A DNA stretch of 64,000 nucleotides, taken from positions 1,069,584 to 1,133,583 of the forward strand of contig NW_003314281.1 of the NCBI RefSeq assembly GCF_000143415.4, written 5' to 3'. Made by a program: the position numbers and the translations under genes. The stretch comes from Selaginella moellendorffii (lineage: Eukaryota > Streptophyta > Lycopodiopsida > Selaginellales > Selaginellaceae). Shown here piece after piece: positions 1 to 15,359 of this stretch (positions within the stretch are counted from its first letter, which is position 1; the number at the start of each line of letters is the position of its first letter). The notes below the pieces were generated by a model that made no database searches, was not told the DNA's origin, and worked only from the letters and a program-made list of their open reading frames with translations.

Positions 1-802
1 CCTCGGACCACTCGAGGTTTTTGGTGCCGGAATACTCAACCGTGTTGGTGGACTGCTCGCTCTCTTGCCACTGATAAGAGCTCTCGGTCTTGAAAATGTC
101 GAGGATGCTGGCATTCACAGTGACGGTCTGGGAAGTGGTGAGGCCTTCGGCCTGAGACCACGAGTAGGAGATGGTCATATCTTTGCTTCCATCGAGCTTC
201 CACTGAACAGGAACTTCACTGTTGTTGCTGCATTTCAGGGTGTCCAGTGTCTCTGGAACGATGCTTCCCAGCGCAGAGATGTTGTAGTAGCGTACGCCTT
301 GGAGCTGGCAAGAGACCAGCGGCAGGAGAAACGCAAAGCCCCATGCGTTTACGTCGTCACCGGCATGGATGTCGGCTCCCACCAGGATCCCGGCGTAGAC
401 ATTGATTACCGTCGCGCTTCCACCTTGGTAGCCATGCTGGAAAGTATTGCCGAGGCTTGTGGTAAACATGATAGCACCGGCGCGATCACCTGGTCGTCCA
501 AAAGCACGAGCCAAGGTATAATGCATACCAAGAAGAAGTGATAGAGCAAGCTTACCAACGTAATCCCATTCGCCAAGCCAGAGGGACATGGACGTGATGA
601 GCTCCCCGGGCTGGAAAGTGTAGGTGTACGAGCTTCCAGCGGGGCTGCCGTAGAGGTGGCCTTCATTGTCCGTCTCACCCGTCTCCCACAACTTGACAGC
701 TTTGGTTTTGTTACCGTCGTCCCACACTTGGATCTGGCGGATGACCTTCCCGCTAGTCCAGGCTTCAAGCTGATAGTCGGTGCCACCCGAGGTGTTTCCC
801 AC
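1..802 (-). CDS. Jacalin-like/aerolysin-like protein, left inverted copy (partial)
   Basis: This is the inverted, near-identical partner of the gene at 2089-3123, cut off by the window start. Read on the minus strand, it encodes the same beta-rich jacalin/natterin-like N-terminal domain (Trp- and Gly-rich, with a Gly-Ala-Ile-x-Phe-Thr-Thr strand). It carries the same 66-nt intron near 470-540. Downstream of about position 330 the sequence departs sharply from its partner, although it still encodes an aerolysin-type Ser/Thr-rich segment with the shared Trp-Gln-Glu-Ser-Glu signature. Proteins of this layout form pores in other organisms; the role in plants is thought to be defence (family knowledge). 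No in-frame ATG precedes the conserved domain, so the start given is the first conserved Val codon (GTG). The 3' end is missing. The gene may be functional with a non-AUG or unseen upstream start, or a pseudogene. Confidence 0.6.
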   Translation of the reverse strand, partial: MGNTSGGTDYQLEAWTSGKVIRQIQVWDDGNKTKAVKLWETGETDNEGHLYGSPAGSSYTYTFQPGELITSMSLWLGEWDYVGKLALSLLLGMHYTLARAFGRPGDRAGAIMFTTSLGNTFQHGYQGGSATVINVYAGILVGADIHAGDDVNAWGFAFLLPLVSCQLQGVRYYNISALGSIVPETLDTLKCSNNSEVPVQWKLDGSKDMTISYSWSQAEGLTTSQTVTVNASILDIFKTESSYQWQESEQSTNTVEYSGTKNLEWSE

Positions 803-1324
803 AACTTGGACGGTGCCAATGACGGGGCTGGAGAGCGTAGGAGCTAGAGATTGAGCAAAAGGATGAATGCAAGGGAGTTCTAGGAGAGATGCTTTGGTGA
901 TGATGGTCTAGAATGGACCTAGATTTATATTGTCCTCGACTTAGTGTTTGAATCAACCATCGCTGGATTGTTGATCATACTCCATGTGCGCGTGATTCTC
1001 GATCTCTGAATGAAAGAGTTTCTTACGCTGTTGCTTTTCAACATAATCTGCATCGACAACAGGTCCTGATTATCACAGAATAAACAAACACCAGAAAACT
1101 ACGTTCGTGATGAAGGCGCTGCACTAGAAAATTATGCTTAGTGTAAGGGTTGTCCCATGCATTTGATGAAATCTAGGTCATTCACGTGAACATGAAGGTA
1201 AAAAATTTGCCAGCAAGATGCAACAAGATTAAAAACATTTCTCGTTTTAATCATGTGAAAGTTTTCTAAGAGGTTTATATGTGTTAATGTAAACGTCAAC
1301 AAAATCGATGTAGATATGAGTCCT
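331..1324. repeat. Left arm of a ~1-kb inverted repeat
   Basis: The reverse complement of this stretch matches 1575-2561 almost base for base, through promoter, TATA box, 5' region, exon 1, intron and the start of exon 2. Similarity drops abruptly at about 330 inside the coding region. The outer end abuts the N gap at 1325. Confidence 0.9.
922..929 (-). promoter_or_regulatory. TATA box of the left copy
   Basis: Read on the minus strand, the motif TATAAATC lies about 120 bp upstream of the first conserved codon of the left jacalin/aerolysin-like copy. It mirrors the TATA box of the right copy. Confidence 0.55.
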
Positions 1325-1424
1325 NNNNNNNNNNNNNNNNNNNNNNNNNNNNNNNNNNNNNNNNNNNNNNNNNNNNNNNNNNNNNNNNNNNNNNNNNNNN
1401 NNNNNNNNNNNNNNNNNNNNNNNN
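1325..1424. other. Assembly gap (100 N)
   Basis: Exactly 100 undetermined bases separate the two inverted-repeat arms. A round 100 usually denotes a gap of unknown size, so the true spacer and even the inverted arrangement are unverified. The 150 bases after it (1425-1574) hold no recognisable gene. Confidence 0.95.
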
Positions 1425-1574
1425 TTAACTGTCTACAGGGTTGACAATTTGGTAAGACTTTGTGCAGCAGTTTCCGATCAAGGGATGAGGCCGGAAAAGA
1501 TTATCTGGAACGCAAACTAGACGGACATATAGGTTTCTCTTGTTAACGCGCTGCATTACAAAATTCTGACCACG

Positions 1575-2561
1575 AGGACTCAAATCTGCATCTGATGTTT
1601 ACATTAACACATATAAACCTCTTAGAAAACTTTCACATGATTAAAACGAGATATGTTTTTAATCTTGTTGCATCTTGCTGGCAAATTTTTTACCTTCATG
1701 TTCACGTGAATGACCTAGATTTCATCAAATGCATGGGACAACCCTTACACTAAGCATAATTTTCTAGTGCAGCGCCTTCATCACGAACGTAGTTTTCTGG
1801 TGTTTGCTTATTCTGTGATAATCAGGACCTGTTGTCGATGCAGATTATGTTGAAAAGCAACAGCGTAAGAAACTCTTTCATTCAGAGATCGAGAATCACG
1901 CGCACATGGAGTATGATCAACAATCCAGCGATGGTTGATTCAAACACTAAGTCGAGGACAATATAAATCTAGGTCCATTCTAGACCATCATCACCAAAGC
2001 ATCTCTCCTAGAACTCCCTTGCATTCATCCTTTTGCTCAATCTCTAGCTCCTACACTCTCCAGCCCCGTCATTGGCACCGTCCAAGCTGTGGGAAACACC
2101 TCGGGTGGCACCGACTATCAGCTTGAAGCCTGGACTAGCGGGAAGGTCATCCGCCAGATCCAAGTGTGGGACGACGGTAACAAAACCAAAGCTGTCAAGT
2201 TGTGGGAGACGGGTGAGACGGACAATGAAGGCCACCTCTACGGCAGCCCCGCTGGAAGCTCGTACACCTACACTTTCCAGCCCGGGGAGCTCATCACGTC
2301 CATGTCCCTCTGGCTTGGCGAATGGGATTACGTTGGTAAGCTTGCTCTATCACTTCTTCTTGGTATGCATTATACCTTGGCTCGTGCTTTTGGACGACCA
2401 GGTGATCGCTCCGGAGCTATCATGTTTACCACAAGCCTCGGCAATACTTTCCAGCATGGATACCAAGGTGGAAGCGCGACGGTAATCAATGTCTACTCCG
2501 GAATCCTGGTGGGAGCCGACATCCGTGCCGGTGACGACGTAAACGCATGGGGCTTTGCGTT
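1575..2561. repeat. Right arm of the ~1-kb inverted repeat
   Basis: Partner of 331-1324. Identity begins at AGGACTCA near 1575 and ends near 2561 inside exon 2 of the right gene. Only scattered substitutions and a small indel near the inner end distinguish the arms. Confidence 0.9.
1962..1969 (+). promoter_or_regulatory. TATA box of the right copy
   Basis: TATAAATC about 120 bp upstream of the first conserved codon. Transcription would start near 1990-2000. No ATG occurs between there and the conserved domain. Confidence 0.55.
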
Positions 2562-3123
2562 CCTCAGGCCTCTTGTTTCGTGCCAGCTACTGGATGTCAC
2601 GTATGGCGATCTTTCAATGGCGTCTGTTTCTCTTCAAAGTCTAGACAGCTATTCCACCAACGTTGCTGGAGACGGCTCCTTTTCAAGCTCTGAGCAGTCT
2701 AGCATCCAAAAGACCATCTCGAGCTCTTGGTCCCAGTCCGAGGGAGTCACGTCCTCCATGGATGTTACGGTCACTGCAACGATCCCAGAGATTGGAGAAG
2801 TTGGGGACGCGGGCCCCGGAACTAAGTACGAGTGGCAGGAAAGCGAGACATACACGTCGCAGGCATCGATCCAGGCCGTGCAAACGCTCACCTGGTCAGT
2901 GAACTGGACTCTCGTTGCTGGACAAAGCATAAGCCTCCAGGCTCAGACCCATACGGGGTCTATCAACGTTCCATACCAGGGTACCATGGTTGTCACCGTG
3001 GTAGCGAGCGAGACAACGGGTGATCCTCCAACGTTTTCGTTTGAGACTTTCAACTTCCCACAAAGTGGGACGTACACTGGTGTGTCTGTCACTGCGATTG
3101 AAGTTCCCATCACGGTCAGCTGA
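2089..3123 (+). CDS. Jacalin-like plus aerolysin-like pore-forming-type protein
   Basis: The translation has two parts. The N-terminal half is a jacalin/natterin-like beta domain with many Gly and Trp residues. The C-terminal half is Ser/Thr-rich with alternating beta strands, typical of the aerolysin membrane-insertion and oligomerisation module. An intron at about 2336-2401 (GTAAG...CAG, 66 nt) restores the jacalin strand when removed. It is a multiple of three without stops, so an unspliced mRNA is also readable. The first codon of the conserved reading frame is GTG. The frame is open upstream to a TAG at 1981 but contains no ATG, so the real start is unresolved. Aerolysin-type proteins oligomerise into membrane pores in bacteria, fish and fungi (family knowledge); a defensive lectin role here is inference. 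The gene ends at TGA 3121-3123, 90 bp before NTAN1. Confidence 0.7.
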   Translation: MGNTSGGTDYQLEAWTSGKVIRQIQVWDDGNKTKAVKLWETGETDNEGHLYGSPAGSSYTYTFQPGELITSMSLWLGEWDYVGKLALSLLLGMHYTLARAFGRPGDRSGAIMFTTSLGNTFQHGYQGGSATVINVYSGILVGADIRAGDDVNAWGFAFLRPLVSCQLLDVTYGDLSMASVSLQSLDSYSTNVAGDGSFSSSEQSSIQKTISSSWSQSEGVTSSMDVTVTATIPEIGEVGDAGPGTKYEWQESETYTSQASIQAVQTLTWSVNWTLVAGQSISLQAQTHTGSINVPYQGTMVVTVVASETTGDPPTFSFETFNFPQSGTYTGVSVTAIEVPITVS

Positions 3124-3214
3124 TTAGCAACCATCAATGGAAATATAATGTGATAATAAGTTCAACCTTTTAATGTTATTGTTTCCGAGATGGAATGTGG
3201 TTACCCTAGCAGCT

Positions 3215-4061
3215 ATGGTTCTTGTGGGAGCGGCGCTCGAGGCTTTGGATGCTCAAGACGCGGCGACCAAGGTACCACTTTGCTCAGATTTGCGAAGCGA
3301 TTGCGTGTTTCTTGACTACTAAGTTGTAGTTGGCTTGGCTCTTGGGTCATCCCACTTTGGTAGCCGCCGCTGATGCTTTCAAGGCATCCCCGGCGATAGA
3401 GATCAAACAGTCCAGCACTCCGCGTTTCGTGTGTGTTTTGCAAAAGGAATTCGCGACCGCTACTCCAGAGTTTGTGGATGTAAGATTGATTTGGAAATAA
3501 GCTTGGTTGTAACTCCTTCCCTCTCTCTCTCTTTGTCTCGCAGTTTGTTGGCACAGATGATGCAACAACTTGTGTGGGAGTGGGAATCCGAGATCCCAAA
3601 TCCGGACTGTAAGGATGCTCCAAGTTGGTGTGTTACGCTTCTGATGGCTTTGCAGAACAAGCATCGGGCATTTGGACTTTGCAGGCTGCGTGAAAGAAGG
3701 CCTCGCCCAAATGCTTTCTTCGCTTTTTCCGGACAAGGACACCATCCTCGAGGTGTTGTTCTTGAGTTTTTTTTCTCTTTCTATTTCCCCTGGTTTGTGA
3801 GTTGATTTCTACTGCTTGCCTTCTACACAGGTTCATATGGCTGGTGCTTACGATGATTCCATCGACATGGAGCTTGGAGGAGATGAGATGGGACACTCTT
3901 GGCCTCTGTGCCTAGAACTTGTTGAGGAGTTGCAAGCTCTGCCTTACAAGCTGGAAATCCGGACGCTTTGCATTCTCCGGCATAACACTGTCACAAGCGA
4001 TGGGGGTTATCCTTGTCCTGCTGTGAGAGGCTTCGCGGTGAGCAAAGGTTCCATAGCTTCT

Positions 4062-4096
<35 letters not shown>

Positions 4097-4685
4097 TTTA
4101 TCAGTTCTCCTGGTTTCGCAGATCGAAACAAAGTCTGGACGCTGTGTTCCAGCGAGTTTTTCAGCTAACGCCAGTGGTCCGGACGAAATCATTCGAGCAC
4201 TCTCGATGCTGGCGGGGCCGGCATCCAGGCTCCGGTCCCCGTATGACACCGAGTCGGACACTTTCTCGATCAAACCATTCCAGTGGTATCAAGTCTTCTT
4301 TCACCTCCGTTTCCATCTTTTTTTCATGGTTTCTTTCTACCTTTCCAGGAGCCGAGGATGGAAAATGCTCGCAGCGCAGTCGCTAGCTCTGTCTGATGCC
4401 GAGCTACTCCAGACTCGATCAACGTCTCCACACGCAGAGGGCCCGAGCTTCGTCACCTCCATCAGAAGGTAGTGCAAGAGCTCCTTTCCTTGACATGCAT
4501 CTTTACCACCTTTCAGGATGGACGCTTATATTTACAACCATCCGGACTGGGAACACGCATTTCCAAACCGAGAGAGCCGAAGGTTCGTAAGAGATCCTGG
4601 AACTGGGAGATGGATGCGAGCGGAAGACCCAAACTCAAGAAGAGCTGCGAGCACAGCCAAAGCTTTATGGGAGCTCTCGCTTTGA
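3215..4685 (+). CDS. NTAN1: Protein N-terminal asparagine amidohydrolase
   Basis: Deamidates N-terminal Asn of substrate proteins to Asp, feeding the Arg/N-degron pathway (family knowledge). Eight exons join cleanly: 3215-3271, 3330-3479, 3544-3608, from 3656, from about 3833, from about 4122, from about 4351 and from about 4518. The spliced protein shows the family hallmark GTDDATTC, whose Cys is the presumed nucleophile. This is followed by a His-containing strand (VHMAGAYDD), a run matching the VRGFA strand region, and a C-terminal YIYNHPDWEHAF block that resembles plant NTAN1. Introns are 45-80 bp, one with a CT/GT microsatellite. The stop (TGA 4683-4685) faces the stop of the hydrolase gene only 43 bp away. 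The start ATG at 3215 is the only one in frame with the first exon. Confidence 0.88.
4063..4096. repeat. (CT)n(GT)n microsatellite
   Basis: Uninterrupted CT dinucleotides followed by GT dinucleotides inside an NTAN1 intron. It supplies the pyrimidine tract of that intron. Confidence 0.9.
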
Positions 4686-4728
4686 AAACCACAGGCTCTT
4701 CGTCACCACATCCCGAGAGAGAGCTTTG

Positions 4729-6058
4729 CTACAACAGATTCTCAAGCGAGGCAATCCACGAAGTGAGTCTCGCGTTTACTTGCGCTGGTATCTCGTCGTG
4801 AGGACAGTGTCCGGCTTGGAGCTTCACGAGCGTTGCGTCGTTGTAAAGAGCTTGGATCTTGTCAGCTTTCGAAGACGGGGCCAGTGGATCCGACTCTCCC
4901 CACAGCACTAGCAGCGGACAATCCAAATCTCGCAGAAGTTTCTCCAGGGATAAATCAGATGGCTGGAACAAGAAGCGAGAGATCATCCTGTTCCAAGAAA
5001 AAAAAGCCATTTTTTTCATAGTTTTTCATTTCTTTCCCTTCTACGAACCTGTAAAACACCTCTGCTGCGTTTGGATCCGCGGCAGGCTCGAGTATAGAAT
5101 CGATAAGAAACTCGTCCACATGGCTCTTGTCTCTATACACCTGACAAAAAATACAAACCAAACTTAAAGTATGAAAGAATGGATTCTTGGTTCTTGGGCT
5201 TACGTTGTTTAGTGCTGCCTGGATTCGCGAGCGTTGATTCAGCTGCTTGAAAACAAACAGTAGCGCTTCACGCCTTGCCCAGTCTCTAGCTTTAAAAAAC
5301 GCCGGCCATCCAGCCGTGTTCTTCGTTGGTTTCTCGACGATCACCTGAGCTTTTCTACTCTGGAAACGACCAGCCGGGTTTACCAAAGCCAGTGCTGCGA
5401 CGAGGTCGGGATAGAGCACTGCGGTCTGGAGAGAAGTAAGCCCACCAATGCTGTAAGCACCAAGAAACTAGAGAGTAGAAGAGAAAAACTATGAACCAAA
5501 CTTACCTGTTTCCAACAATCACAGCGGGTCTCTTGACAACTTGCTTGACGAAGTCCGCGATCTGGCGGCTCCATAGCTGTGGATCATACTCGATCAAGGC
5601 CTTGTCACTCCACCCAAATCCCAGGAGGTCCAACGCAAAAACTTCGTGAGTTTTGGCAAGCTCGGGGATGTTGTATCTTGCAGCAAGCAAAAAGTTGGAG
5701 AAAAAACACTCTCACACACAAGAAAAGAGAGCAAACCTCCAGTGATAAACAGATGCTCCAAAGCCATGGACGAGTAGAATTGGCACTCCTTTATGGCCCT
5801 GACGAACGTAGTGAATCTTGTGCTCTTGCCACTGCCAGTAATTGTGGCCGCCCTTCTTGAGCACAAGCTCTGGAAGTTCTTACAGTAAAGTCTAAGTTCT
5901 TCCTTGGAGATCAAATACCTGGAGCACTGGAGACGAACTCTTGCTGCTTGTGTGAAGAAGAACACCTCAATCTATCTAGCCACAGCTCAGCATTGGGATG
6001 AAAGCTCAGCTAGATCCTTACCTGGATGAAACACTGCCACCGCCATCGCCATAGCCAT
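4729..6058 (-). CDS. Plastid-type alpha/beta hydrolase (At4g36530-like)
   Basis: The spliced protein carries HGFGASVYHW (oxyanion-hole region), then RYNIPELAKTHEVFALDLLG and GFGWSDKALIEYD. The nucleophile elbow GNSIGG is formed across an intron at about 5514. The acid motif is WGESDPL and the catalytic His lies in GHCPHDE. The order and wording match the chloroplast-predicted family of Arabidopsis At4g36530, related to pheophytinase-type hydrolases. Substrate is unknown. The N-terminus (MAMAMAVAVFHPG, first exon ending about 6018) and the basic second exon resemble a plastid transit peptide. The stop at 4729-4731 lies tail to tail with NTAN1. The start is the ATG at 6056-6058. Confidence 0.85.
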
Positions 6059-6132
6059 TTCTCTTGGTATAAAAGAAAAGAGAGCAGCAAACTTTAAAAC
6101 TTTAAAGGAAAGTTGGTTATAGAGTTTTTTTG

Positions 6133-6562
6133 TCAGCCACACCAGTTTAAGTTGCCACCCTTGTTCTCTACGCGCTCGTCCAGGCTGAGGCTCGTCCACT
6201 GGTAGCCGCCATGGAAATCCTTGCAAGACGCTGCGATGCCCTTGGAGCTCTGGCTCTCGCTCTCGGTGGCCATGTCTATGACTTCCAAGCCGTAGCAAGT
6301 CTGGTAGAATCCCGAGCCTGGAGTTTCTAGCGTCCCATTGTTGTTGGAGATGTGAAGATCCAGCGAGAAAGAGCTCGCCAAAGGGCTCGGGTCGCAGATG
6401 GCCCAGAGATTATCATAAATCGTGAAAATGTTGTGGCATGTTTGGGAAAATCCTCCGCAAGCCTGGAAACCAAGTCACGATTAAGTTTTTAGTGAAAAGA
6501 AGCTAAACAACCTCAATGCTCTTGAGCAACTGCAGCCCAATAAAAAGATCGATCAAGATCAT
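6133..6562 (-). CDS. Cyanovirin-N homology (CVNH) protein, probably secreted
   Basis: The main exon (6133-6462) encodes about 109 residues with the two pseudo-repeats of the CVNH fold. Each has FSQTC or FYQTC, a later Cys, and the strand SFSLDLHI or TSLSLDERV followed by an Asn/Gly turn (ISNNNGTL, VENKGGNL). CVNH proteins are mannose-binding lectins of cyanobacteria, fungi and ferns (family knowledge). Upstream, a short exon could start at ATG 6560-6562 (MILIDLFIGLQLLKSIE), a hydrophobic, signal-like peptide. It would be joined in phase 0 to EACGG by a weak donor, so this first exon is tentative. Four Cys in the repeats could form two disulphides. The sugar specificity cannot be told. Confidence 0.75.
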
Positions 6563-6886
6563 GTTAGAAAATGGTCAGATGAACAAGAAAAGAAAAAAAG
6601 AAAAAAAGATCAGAAATAAAAGGCTTCGATCACTGCTTATACTAAGCAAACGATGGACTTACACATGTCAACCCTGTGTATCTCACCGAAGAAACATTGT
6701 CGTGTTCTTTCGATTGATCGAGGCCAGAGTTCCTAAGTTTCCAAATTTACGTGATGAATTCCCGATAAGTTATAACTTTGTTCGTATTGCCAGAGCGATA
6801 GCATTACTTTCTCGAGAAAAACCAAAGTAAGATACAAGATAGACAAACTCTGCCATGTACCTGAGATCTCGCAGCGATGCTCTGGC

Positions 6887-8017
6887 TCAAAACAAGCTCC
6901 ACTTCTTGGCCTTTTTCTTCTTCTTTTTGGAGCTGTCCTTTGGCGAGTGGAGCTTTCCTCCTCCATCGTGTTCTTCTTCTGCGTTTTCGTGCTCCATCCT
7001 CAGGAGTTCCTCCAGGTCCGAATCCTCATCACTGCCTCCTCCCGCGGGATTTGCCAGTTTCTCGAGCCGAGCTGCGTCCTTGGCCCACTCGATGACTTGC
7101 TGAGCCTCGCGAGTCAGTCTCTCCTCCTCGACCGATGCCACCGAGAGCTCCTTCTTAAGGTTCTTCACGTTTAAGTCCCGGAGAAGGCCATCCGCATCGA
7201 TCTCCTCCTCGTCACCACCTTCTGTTTCAAAGCTTCTGGCACTTCCACCTAGAGACTGGCTCTCCTTCTTCTGTTTTTTCTTCTTCTTCTCCAGCGAGAC
7301 TTCGTCGGCCGCGGACGCTAGCAACCTGTTAACACCATCGTTCTCCACAGAAGAGAAGCTTCCTTCGTCGGATCGCGACTGGCTTCTCGTTGGATCTTTC
7401 TTCTTAGTCATGCTAAGCTGCTTCAGCATCTTCATCGGGGAGAAAGATCGGTTCTTGCTGGAAGAAGATGAGGAGGATGACGAAAGAGCTGAAGGAGACG
7501 ACGAAACCTTGACCTGCTGACGCTGCTCCGGAGGATTTGCTCCATGAAAAGAGTGTGATTCTTGAGAACCACTTGATGGAGACTTGAGTGCCTTGAGCCT
7601 GTTCTCGAGCTCAACGGCTAAGACGTCTTCTTCCTCCTCCTCCTCTTCTTCTTCATGATCTTCCTCCTCCTGATCTAGAGTAAGATCAAGCTCTTGCTGT
7701 GAACGAGAAGATTTCTTGGCATGGATGTCGACACCTGTGTCTTTGCCTTGATGATTTTTCTTCACTGCTGCTGCTGCCGCTGGTGGTGGTGGTCGAGACT
7801 TGAGGTTCGCGAATCGAACGAGAAGATTACCCTCCAGCCCACCACCATCGTCCTGCCTTTCACCACTGCTAGGAGGGGCTTCGAATCCTTTAGCGGTCCT
7901 GTGACTAGTACCCACGGTGCTCAGCTTGAGCACACTCTCTTCTTGGAACTGATTCAGCAAGTTCTCTACTTCTGCATCGTCGGCATTGCTAGAATCCCTG
8001 TTATAAAATCCACCCAT
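6887..8017 (-). CDS. Unknown acidic/low-complexity protein, 376 aa
   Basis: A single open exon with ATG at 8015-8017. The protein is hydrophilic and mostly disordered. It has an N-terminal helix (DDAEVENLLNQFQEE), a long Glu run near residues 120-135, poly-Ser near 185-195 and Lys-rich stretches. A better-conserved-looking helical segment lies near residues 270-320 (LLRDLNVKNLKKEL, EAQQVIEWAKDAARLEKLA). The C-terminus is Lys-rich and ends KKAKKWSLF. No enzyme motif or membrane segment is visible. I do not recognise the family. The helical repeats with Leu-Leu-Arg-Asp-Leu could be a protein-interaction motif, but that is a guess. It lies in the same orientation as, and about 245 bp downstream of, FTSHI1. 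Confidence 0.6.
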   Translation of the reverse strand: MGGFYNRDSSNADDAEVENLLNQFQEESVLKLSTVGTSHRTAKGFEAPPSSGERQDDGGGLEGNLLVRFANLKSRPPPPAAAAAVKKNHQGKDTGVDIHAKKSSRSQQELDLTLDQEEEDHEEEEEEEEEDVLAVELENRLKALKSPSSGSQESHSFHGANPPEQRQQVKVSSSPSALSSSSSSSSSKNRSFSPMKMLKQLSMTKKKDPTRSQSRSDEGSFSSVENDGVNRLLASAADEVSLEKKKKKQKKESQSLGGSARSFETEGGDEEEIDADGLLRDLNVKNLKKELSVASVEEERLTREAQQVIEWAKDAARLEKLANPAGGGSDEDSDLEELLRMEHENAEEEHDGGGKLHSPKDSSKKKKKKAKKWSLF

Positions 8018-8261
8018 CTTGAGAAGGAAAAACCCACCTTGTCCTTGCTAGATTATCTTCTCCATCGCTTACACTACACGCATGAACCCAAGCCAGTGCT
8101 CAGTCTGAATCGCAGCTAGGCCCAGCCGTCGTCGTACAGCATCTTCTTGTAGCCACCACAATTGACGCTCGCTGCTCTCTTTTGGTGACATCACCGGACT
8201 AGCCTAATGGAGAAAAGGAAAGTGGTGTTAGTAAAATAGTACAGGAAGAAGGTAACTCACC

Positions 8262-11935
<3,674 letters not shown>

Positions 11936-12085
11936 GGCAATGGGATGATAAAACCTAAGCCCGGGGACAATACCATTCAACCATCAAATTAATATTCTCT
12001 TAAGTTCTCTTATTAGTGGTAAGAATGTTTATCAAAACTTTGCTCCATAGCATTAGCTTTTATTCGCTCGTTTCTCTTCGCCCTT

Positions 12086-14195
<2,110 letters not shown>

Positions 14196-14409
14196 AGCCG
14201 AGGAGAGATGCGTCGCGCCCTACTCGAAGCTCTCCCTGTGTAGAATCGTCCTCGATTATACCTACGTCTCCAATATAAAAGGGGAAAAAATTTTCAAAGG
14301 TGGAGGTAGAAGCAATCCTAGCCGCTCGTTTGGATGCTCACGAACATTCCCATAAACCCTAATTTTTAGTCAGTCAACAAAAGGAGCTTTATTTCACTTG
14401 TAGTGACTT

Positions 14410-15248
<839 letters not shown>

Positions 15249-15359
15249 AGCGCTCGCTCCCAAGAACCCTAAATTTGATAGTGCATTCAGATTTAAAATC
15301 CAACGACGGAGATTTGTACCAGTTAATCGAACGGCCAGTATTCAATGGTGGAGATTCTT

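Noticed and set aside
2072-2485. 137-codon frame overlapping the aerolysin-like gene in another phase
   Set aside because: It has no homology-like pattern, whereas the chosen frame shows a continuous jacalin/aerolysin pattern across the intron.
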